58,121 nucleotides of DNA from an uncultured Clostridia bacterium (lineage in GTDB: Bacteria > Bacillota > Clostridia > Oscillospirales > Acutalibacteraceae): contig CAJFPJ010000073.1 in assembly GCA_904399395.1 (NCBI GenBank), positions 1-58,121 on the forward strand, in the 5' to 3' direction. The position numbers and the translations under genes were made by a program. Positions 52,474-58,121 of the stretch are shown here, piece after piece. The notes beneath the pieces are model-generated. The model saw nothing but the letters and a program-made list of their open reading frames with translations. It did not search any database and was not told the origin of the DNA. Position 1 is the stretch's first letter; every line of letters begins with the position of its first letter.

Positions 52474-54129
52474 ATGGAAATATTGCGCGGAGAAGGCGTT
52501 TCCTCAGGAATTGCCTTTGGAATCATCCACTTTTCCGGGAAGGAAAGATCTCATGCAGAAAAGCGGATAGTAGAAGATTGGCAGGGCGAAACAGTCCGTT
52601 ACGAAAAGGCGAGAGAAAAGGCGACCGGTGAATTGGAGAAACTATATGCACAAACACTGGAAAAGCTAGGTGAAGAGAACGCCCAGCTTTTTGAGATTCA
52701 CAGAATGATGCTGGAAGATCCCGATTTCAGCGGCTGTATCACAGAAATGATCCGTAAAGAGCACGTAAACGCCGAATGCGCTGTAGAAGCTGCGGCACAT
52801 CGGTTTTCGGACCTCTTTTCCTCCATGGAAGACGAATACATGCAGGGCAGAGCGGCTGATGTAAAGGATATTTCCCACCGCCTGCTGCGCATTTTGGAAA
52901 ACGGTTCGGATGAAACTGCAGGGCCTGAAAAACAGCAAGGCGCTGTAATCCTCGCAGGAGACGACTTTACTCCCAGCGAAACCGCTCAACTGGATACAAC
53001 TCATGTGTGCGCTCTGCTCACCCAGGAGGGCTCCCGAAACTCCCACACAGCCATTTTTGCCCGCACAATGGGAATCCCTGCCGTCATCGGATTGGGGGAA
53101 CTTCTACAGCCCCAATTAGAGGGAATGGACTGCATTGCTGACGGCTTTACAGGAGAGGTGCTTCTCAGCCCAACGGCGGAAACCAAAGCCGCATATCTGG
53201 AGAAGCAACAGAAGGAACTGGAACACAGACATGGCTTAGAAGCCTATCGGAATAGAGAAAGCATCACAAAAGAAGGCAGACGCCTTCCTGTCTGTGCCAA
53301 CATCGGAGGCCCCAGGGATTTGGCCGCGGCACTGAAAAACGGAGCAGAGGGCGTGGGGCTTTTCCGCAGCGAATTTCTCTATTTAGAACGGCCTGATTTT
53401 CCCTCTGAGGAAGAACAGTTCAGAGCCTATCGGGAAGCGGCATCGGCAATGGAGGGAAAGCGGGTTGTGATCCGCACTCTGGATATCGGCGCCGACAAAC
53501 AGGCGGAATATTTTCACCTGCCCAAAGAAGAAAATCCGGCTCTGGGTATGCGGGCCATACGCCTCTGTCTAACAAGGCCGGAGATATTTCGCACGCAGCT
53601 TCGGGCTCTCTGCCGGGCCTCAGCCTTTGGAAAGATTGCTGTCATGTTTCCCATGATAACCTCCCTTGACGAACTCCGGCGCGCCAAAGCTTTGACCCAA
53701 AACATTCAGAAGGAACTGGCAGCAGAGCATATTCCCTTCGACGAAAAGATGGAACTGGGGATCATGATCGAGACACCAGCCGCCGCCATTATCAGCGACC
53801 TCCTGGCCAAAGAGGCGGATTTCTTCAGCATTGGAACCAATGATTTGATTCAGTATACCCTGGCGGCGGATCGACAGAACCGCAGTATTTCAAGTTTCTG
53901 CGACCCTCATCACGAGGCCGTCATGCGCCTGATCCGCCTGACCTGCAAACATGCACGCGAAAACAAGATCTGGGTGGGAGTGTGCGGCGAATTGGCCGCT
54001 GACCCCTCTCTCACCACAGAATTTTTGAGTTTGGGGATAGATGAGCTTTCTGTGGCTCCTCCCTCCATTCTTCCTATCCGGGCTGCCGTATGCGAGAGCG
54101 GCCCTCTCCCCCTGCAACCCCCTACGTGA
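52474..54129 (+). CDS. ptsI: PTS enzyme I (phosphoenolpyruvate-protein phosphotransferase)
   Basis: 551 residues from the ATG at 52474, with GGGGAG 6 bases before it. The phosphorylated His191 lies in SRNSHTAIFAR; the PEP-binding barrel has GVGLFRSEFLY, FFSIGTNDLIQYTLAADR and the catalytic Cys in GVCGELAAD. It takes phosphate from PEP and gives it to HPr. ptsH is usually next to ptsI but is not in this window. It is likely cotranscribed with crr. Confidence 0.95.
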   Translation: MEILRGEGVSSGIAFGIIHFSGKERSHAEKRIVEDWQGETVRYEKAREKATGELEKLYAQTLEKLGEENAQLFEIHRMMLEDPDFSGCITEMIRKEHVNAECAVEAAAHRFSDLFSSMEDEYMQGRAADVKDISHRLLRILENGSDETAGPEKQQGAVILAGDDFTPSETAQLDTTHVCALLTQEGSRNSHTAIFARTMGIPAVIGLGELLQPQLEGMDCIADGFTGEVLLSPTAETKAAYLEKQQKELEHRHGLEAYRNRESITKEGRRLPVCANIGGPRDLAAALKNGAEGVGLFRSEFLYLERPDFPSEEEQFRAYREAASAMEGKRVVIRTLDIGADKQAEYFHLPKEENPALGMRAIRLCLTRPEIFRTQLRALCRASAFGKIAVMFPMITSLDELRRAKALTQNIQKELAAEHIPFDEKMELGIMIETPAAAIISDLLAKEADFFSIGTNDLIQYTLAADRQNRSISSFCDPHHEAVMRLIRLTCKHARENKIWVGVCGELAADPSLTTEFLSLGIDELSVAPPSILPIRAAVCESGPLPLQPPT

Positions 54130-54272
54130 GGAAGGGCTTTGACCTGGAGATTCAAAAGGTGTATGATGAAAAGACAACTAGATCGCCTTATATGGAAAAC
54201 TTTTCTTCTGACAAATAGGGAAAAACAGATGTGTATTCAATAGGCGGCAAATGTAAGAAAGGGGCGCTGACA

Positions 54273-54818
54273 ATGGCTATTGCCAACATTTGGCATGATA
54301 TCGATCCCAAACGGATTTACCCAACAGATTTTATCTCCGTCATCGAAATTCCCAAGGGGAGCAAGAAAAAATATGAGTTGGATAAGGAAACCGGCCTTCT
54401 GATTTTAGACCGGATCCTGTATACTTCAACTCACTATCCTGCTAACTATGGATTTATCCCCCGCACCTATGCAGACGACGGAGACCCGCTGGACGTCCTT
54501 CTGCTCTGCTCTGAGGAGATCCAGCCCCTTACGCTGGTGCGCACCTACCCCATCGGAGTAATCACCATGATGGACGGCGGCAAGCGGGATGAGAAAATTA
54601 TCGGTATCCCCTATAGCGATCCCACCTATAATGGATACGCAGATATCGGGCAGCTTCCAAAGCATATATTTGATGAAATGCAGCATTTTTTCAGCGTCTA
54701 TAAGGAGCTTGAGGGAAAGAGCACCGTGGTGGACGACGTCCAGGGGGCGGCGGAGGCAGTTCGCATTATCGAAGCCTGCATAAAAAGCTACGCAAGAGTT
54801 TTCGATGGGGCCCAGTGA
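54273..54818 (+). CDS. ppa: Inorganic pyrophosphatase, family I
   Basis: 181 residues. Signature DGDPLDVL near residue 70, with further metal ligands in MMDGGKRDEKII and YADIGQLP. It hydrolyses pyrophosphate to phosphate in the cytoplasm. I chose the ATG at 54273, which has AAAGGGG 9 bases upstream, over an earlier in-frame ATG at 54231 without a site. Soluble family I enzymes are less common in Firmicutes than family II, but they do occur in Clostridia. Confidence 0.94.
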   Translation: MAIANIWHDIDPKRIYPTDFISVIEIPKGSKKKYELDKETGLLILDRILYTSTHYPANYGFIPRTYADDGDPLDVLLLCSEEIQPLTLVRTYPIGVITMMDGGKRDEKIIGIPYSDPTYNGYADIGQLPKHIFDEMQHFFSVYKELEGKSTVVDDVQGAAEAVRIIEACIKSYARVFDGAQ

Positions 54819-54880
54819 ACATACATCTGCTAAGTTCTACAAATACATTTTAAATACCGTTATTCGTGAATAAAGCTACT

Positions 54881-54926
54881 GCAGTTGCACCCTGCCGGAA
54901 ATTTCGGCAGGGTGCAACTGCGTTTT
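54881..54926. terminator. Strong bidirectional terminator
   Basis: A perfect 17-bp stem: the arm at 54881-54897 (GCAGTTGCACCCTGCCG) and the one at 54905-54921 enclose a 7-base loop and are followed by GTTTT. It lies between ppa and the convergent ABC exporter operon. Confidence 0.9.
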
Positions 54927-54959
54927 AACATTCGCTCCGGCAGCCGGGCGGTATCCCAT

Positions 54960-55736
54960 TCAGGAACCAGTGGATTTGTAATGATTTCTGCCAAAACAGA
55001 AAAAACAATAGCAGGGGATACAGAACAGAAGAGAAAGAAGTGGGAAAGCTATATACGCTTCACTTTTCTCCCGATCCAGCAGATATAAAAGCGGGTAATA
55101 TTGAAAAAGGGCCAACGGCACCACCCATGTCAAAAATGTGAGCACGCCTTTCCCATAAATGGAAAATGGATACCGGCCAAACTGCCGTGCCCCATACGTG
55201 AATATATTCATGCAATTCAGGTTTTCCACTGTAAAAAATGAACAGGCCGCCTTCAACAGAAAGAGGCTGAAAAATACTATGCTTCCACAAAAGATCATCA
55301 GGCAAAGAAGGAGAATCTTTTTGCCATTCCAACTCACTCCGCTGGCAGGAACCGCTATAAAAAGCACCACCGCAGCTTGCAATAACAGGCCCAGACGCGT
55401 AAAATCCACGTTTGGCATAAGGATCTGCAGAAGGATGCTCCTCGGCCGCACCAGTGCCCGGTCAAATTCTCCGTTACCCAATTTCCGCGGAAAAACAGCC
55501 AACCCTCCTCCTACCATTTCCCCCAGAGAAAAAGAGGCCATCACCACCGCAAAGCATAAAAGCACCTGGCCGTATGTAAAGCCGTCTACAGCGTCCACCC
55601 AGTCAAACACAAAGGAAATGCTAAAAAAGGATGTAAAAGCCGTGAGAAACTGACCTGCTATGGTGAGAAAAAATGAGGCCTTATACTGCATTTGGCTTTT
55701 CAGCTGCAGCAAAATCAGATTCACATAGAATTTCAT
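54960..55736 (-). CDS. ABC-2 type exporter permease (second subunit)
   Basis: About 258 residues with six membrane helices, in the DUF990/ABC-2 group paired with a sister permease. Segments such as FLTIAGQFLTAFTSFFSISF and GNGEFDRALVRP are typical. I chose the ATG at 55736 because GGGAGG lies 9 bases before it; two ATGs at 55745 and 55742 sit on top of that site. The gene overlaps the end of the upstream permease. Substrate unknown. Confidence 0.85.
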   Translation of the reverse strand: MKFYVNLILLQLKSQMQYKASFFLTIAGQFLTAFTSFFSISFVFDWVDAVDGFTYGQVLLCFAVVMASFSLGEMVGGGLAVFPRKLGNGEFDRALVRPRSILLQILMPNVDFTRLGLLLQAAVVLFIAVPASGVSWNGKKILLLCLMIFCGSIVFFSLFLLKAACSFFTVENLNCMNIFTYGARQFGRYPFSIYGKGVLTFLTWVVPLALFQYYPLLYLLDREKSEAYIAFPLLSLLFCIPCYCFFCFGRNHYKSTGS

Positions 55737-55741
55737 TTGCA

Positions 55742-56545
55742 TCATCCTCCCTGCACGATTACTTTTCCAAGAGCTTTTTTCATGGCAAGGCGCCCCATCA
55801 GCACCAGAACCGTAAGCCAGAACACCTGCAAGGCGATTCCCTGCAGCGCAGTGCTCCCCGATAGGCTGCCGCTATACATCAAAAGGGGCACATTTCGCAT
55901 GGCCGCAAAGGGAAGAAGATCCACTACCGCCAGAACCGGCTCCGGGAAAAAGGGCAACGGGATCAATCCGCCAGAGAAAAAATCGGTAACGGCGGTGACG
56001 ATGATTTTCAGCCCCCGATGGGAAAGAGTATAAAACATGGAAATATACATCAACATGGCAAAAGCCGCCACAACCCCAAGAGCCAGAAGAGAAGAGAGCA
56101 AGAACAACAGAATCTGCCCCATGTCTTCAGGCAGAACCATACCATATGGCGCCGGTAGAAGGGAGGCTACCAAAAAGACGGGCAGGCTGTTGAGAGCTGT
56201 ATATGAAAGGCGAACCGCCGCCGCATGGCAGAACCAACGCCCATACAGTCCCGCCGGGCGAACAAGCTCATAAGCCACAGAGCCCCCTGCAATGGAGGCA
56301 CAGATGTCTTCATCCCCATACACGGCCTTAAAGAGAATATAAAAAATCTGCTGCATCCAGATATAGGAGACCGTTTGGGAAAGCTCCATAGAAAATCCGC
56401 TTTCCCCGGTTTTATATAAGGCCTGAAAGGCCAGAATTTCCATAAAAGCCCACATACATCTGGATAGCATTTCCCCGAGGGCTGAAGCCCGGTACTGCAA
56501 GCCATTGATAAACCGGATCCGAAACGCAGAAAGATATGGTCTCAT
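55742..56545 (-). CDS. ABC-2 type exporter permease (first subunit)
   Basis: 267 residues with six membrane helices, homologous in layout to the following permease. It carries ISFYTLSHRG-like and GSVAYELVRPAG segments seen in DUF990 proteins of two-permease exporters. Its ATG overlaps the ATPase stop codon (ATGA), so translation is coupled. With the ATPase and the second permease it should form a heteromeric exporter; relatives are linked to drug or lipid export, but the substrate is not shown here. Confidence 0.85.
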   Translation of the reverse strand: MRPYLSAFRIRFINGLQYRASALGEMLSRCMWAFMEILAFQALYKTGESGFSMELSQTVSYIWMQQIFYILFKAVYGDEDICASIAGGSVAYELVRPAGLYGRWFCHAAAVRLSYTALNSLPVFLVASLLPAPYGMVLPEDMGQILLFLLSSLLALGVVAAFAMLMYISMFYTLSHRGLKIIVTAVTDFFSGGLIPLPFFPEPVLAVVDLLPFAAMRNVPLLMYSGSLSGSTALQGIALQVFWLTVLVLMGRLAMKKALGKVIVQGG

Positions 56546-57516
56546 ATGCGATACTCCTTATACAGGGAGGCAACCAGCTCCTCTGTGGAAATGCCCGAGA
56601 CGGAAACATCCGTCAGCTCTGTCTGGGCAGAAAGATACGCTATGGCTTCCGACACGGCCAGAACCTCCGGATCCAGCCCAATCACCATGCGTTCTTCTCC
56701 CGCTTCTTCCAGTGTCATTCCCCGGTGCAACTTCGGTACACTGCCGCTGAATTCCAGCGTCAGCCGCTTTTTACCGGAAGCGCGCCTTTTGAGTTCCTCC
56801 AGACTGCCGTCCAAAAGAAGTCTTCCCCGGCCTATAAGGAGGATGCGGCGGGCCAGCGCCTCAATATCCTGCATGTCATGCGTGGTGAGGATAACAGTCG
56901 TGCCCTTCTCTTCGTTCAGCCGCTTAATAAACTGCCGGACGGCAATCTTTGATACTGCATCCAGGCCAATGGTGGGTTCGTCCAGAAAAAGAGTCTTGGG
57001 CCCGTGCAGCAGAGAGGCTGCAATCTCACAGCGCATACGCTGACCCAGGCTCAGATTTCTGGCAGGCGTTTTCAAAAGTTCCCTCAGATCCAATAGTTCT
57101 GTGAGCTCTTCCAGATTTTTTGTATACGCCGGTTTTTCCAGCCTGTACATATCCCTAATAAGTTCAAAACTGTCTATAACGGGAACATCCCACCAAAGCT
57201 GGCTCCTCTGGCCAAATACCACGCCGATCTCCCTCACATGTGCCACTCTGTTCTTCCAGGGGACGCGACCGTCTATGATGCATTGGCCGCTGTCCGGCGT
57301 AAGGACGCCGCACATAATTTTGATCGTTGTGCTTTTTCCGGCCCCGTTGGGGCCAATATAGCCAACCATCTCCCCATCTCCTATGGAAAAGCTCACATCC
57401 TGCAGGGCATGCACAATTTCATACTCCCGAGAAAACAACGCCCTGACGGCATTGCCGAACCCCGCCTGCCGCTTGGCCACCCGATAGGTCTTGCTGATAT
57501 GCTGAAACTCTACCAC
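56542..57516 (-). CDS. ABC transporter ATPase (exporter type)
   Basis: 324 residues. Walker A GPNGAGKSTT, signature LSLGQRMR, Walker B KTLFLDEP and the switch His in TTHDMQD are all present, in the DrrA/NodI-like exporter class with a C-terminal accessory domain after residue 230. The start is a GTG at 57516 with AAGGAGG 9 bases upstream. It leads an operon with two ABC-2 permeases joined by 4-bp overlaps. Confidence 0.92.
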   Translation of the reverse strand: MVEFQHISKTYRVAKRQAGFGNAVRALFSREYEIVHALQDVSFSIGDGEMVGYIGPNGAGKSTTIKIMCGVLTPDSGQCIIDGRVPWKNRVAHVREIGVVFGQRSQLWWDVPVIDSFELIRDMYRLEKPAYTKNLEELTELLDLRELLKTPARNLSLGQRMRCEIAASLLHGPKTLFLDEPTIGLDAVSKIAVRQFIKRLNEEKGTTVILTTHDMQDIEALARRILLIGRGRLLLDGSLEELKRRASGKKRLTLEFSGSVPKLHRGMTLEEAGEERMVIGLDPEVLAVSEAIAYLSAQTELTDVSVSGISTEELVASLYKEYRI

Positions 57517-57662
57517 AAATTTTCCCTCCTTTTCGCAAACGCCTCTCTTAATCGGAAAACGGCTTCAGCCGTTTTCACTGCTTCCGTAAATCTCCGCTTT
57601 CTCAGGCTTCCCTCTCCAATGCTTTTGTATTGGGCTGCCTTAACAAGCCGCGTGGGAACCTT

Positions 57663-57691
57663 AGTATACAGGATCCAGTAAAAGAAAACAA
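57663..57691 (-). promoter_or_regulatory. Promoter of the ABC exporter operon
   Basis: On the minus strand TTGTTT (57686-57691) and TATACT (57663-57668) are 17 bp apart. The leader to the ATPase start is about 140 nt and I see no regulator gene beside it. Confidence 0.65.
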
Positions 57692-57762
57692 AGAGAAGAT
57701 ATATCCTTCTGCTGAAAGAATGTTCCTCTTTTGTGTTTTTTCACGTATTCTCACTTTTTTAC

Positions 57763-57791
57763 TTGACAAATGGGAGCTTTTTCGCTATGGT
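57763..57791 (+). promoter_or_regulatory. Promoter of a possible right-edge small RNA
   Basis: TTGACA at 57763-57768 is followed after 17 bp by TATGGT at 57786-57791; a TATATATATAAT stretch overlaps its downstream side. No coding gene follows. Confidence 0.55.
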
Positions 57792-57797
57792 ATATAT

Positions 57798-57910
57798 ATA
57801 ATCGATGTGGAAAACACACCGGTGTTTTATAATACGGCCTTTTTAGCGGAATTCTCTTTTTACAGCATAAAAATAGCCTGTGTATACGCTATGTATACGC
57901 AGGCTTTTTG
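57798..57910 (+). ncRNA. Candidate ~113-nt small RNA (unknown family)
   Basis: Between the promoter and a strong terminator lies a short stretch with a 7-bp hairpin AAAACAC/GTGTTTT (57811-57828). The terminator is AGCCTGTGTATAC at 57875-57887 and GTATACGCAGGCT at 57893-57905, then TTTTT. No open frame with a ribosome binding site fits it. It could also be a small leader or the relic of a lost gene. Confidence 0.4.
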
Positions 57911-58121
57911 TTTTGCCCGGAACACTTTGCTTTTGCGTGATGCAGGCAGCAACGCCTGCGAACCTGAATCCGGCGTTTAGTTTAATTTAATCGTTTAAAT
58001 TTTAGAAGAAAAATAGCAATTTATAATTATGAGCATTATTATATATTATGTTAACCAAAATCATACGTGAAGTTCTTATTGTATAGCGATGGAAATATAA
58101 ATTTTTACTTCTGCGGTCTCT
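57911..58121. other. AT-rich right edge
   Basis: About 210 bp, very AT-rich after 57980, without a gene, repeat or clear promoter that I can support. It may be upstream sequence of a gene beyond the window. Confidence 0.35.

Noticed and set aside
1-58121. CRISPR arrays, insertion sequences, prophage genes, tRNA and rRNA genes
   Set aside because: I looked for regularly spaced repeats, transposase motifs, integrases and tRNA/rRNA signatures and found none that I could support.

Overview
The window looks like a chromosomal segment of an anaerobic, gut-type Clostridia (Firmicutes) with mid-range GC. The basis is the AGGAGG-type ribosome binding sites, the T-box control of proS and trpS, an ArgR/AhrC-type ARG box, a single-chain PurL of about 1,257 residues, sporulation/elongasome-style FtsW and PBP proteins, and family content (EFR1-type ferredoxin, DUF3795, YitT). 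I cannot assign a genus from the sequence alone. I saw no rRNA, tRNA, CRISPR array, insertion sequence or phage module.

Layout. 1-1523: a candidate minus-strand small RNA, dCMP deaminase and a flavodoxin/ferredoxin protein. 1721-10820: a Nudix hydrolase, then a complete arginine cluster on the minus strand, transcribed argG, argH, argC, argJ, argB, argD, argF. It turns glutamate into arginine through the acetyl-recycling (ArgJ) route, and an ARG box lies next to the argG promoter. 11152-14674: a flavin reductase and a large BspA-repeat/vWA surface protein whose promoter carries 11-bp direct repeats. 14814-16949: proS behind a proline T-box. 17089-19644: a small islet with a fused APH-like/protein-kinase-like protein, a coupled DUF3795 protein and a divergent deoxyribosyltransferase-like protein. 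19712-20934: a radical SAM protein behind a long structured leader. 21074-24214: an FHA-FtsW fusion and a class B PBP. 24483-26824: pyridoxamine kinase, a left-handed beta-helix acyltransferase-like protein and a HAD phosphatase. 27140-31148: an aminotransferase, trpS behind a tryptophan T-box, a LutC-like protein and a GyrI-like protein. 31216-36594: alanine racemase and purL.

36894-38398 is a decayed MATE exporter gene that keeps its promoter and a leader hairpin. 38699-42412 holds a YitT protein and a ZnuABC-type metal importer whose ATPase has an unusual Cys-rich N-terminus and whose promoter carries a 7-1-7 Fur-family (Zur-like) palindrome. 42760-45182 is a tight TIM-barrel, manA, GNAT operon. 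45505-48662 is a two-component system translationally coupled to an exported protein of unknown function. 48731-49322 is a second DUF3795 gene. 49502-51568 is a FemX-like / VanY-like wall pair. 51920-54129 is crr-ptsI (without ptsH), followed by pyrophosphatase. 54960-57691 is an ABC-2 exporter operon. The right flank (57763-57910) has a promoter and a terminator about 110 nt apart with no gene between them.

Most of the window is housekeeping metabolism under recognisable regulation. The less ordinary parts are the two-kinase fusion islet, the radical SAM leader, the Cys-rich metal ATPase with its operator, the direct-repeat operator of the surface protein, and the two candidate small RNAs at the edges.
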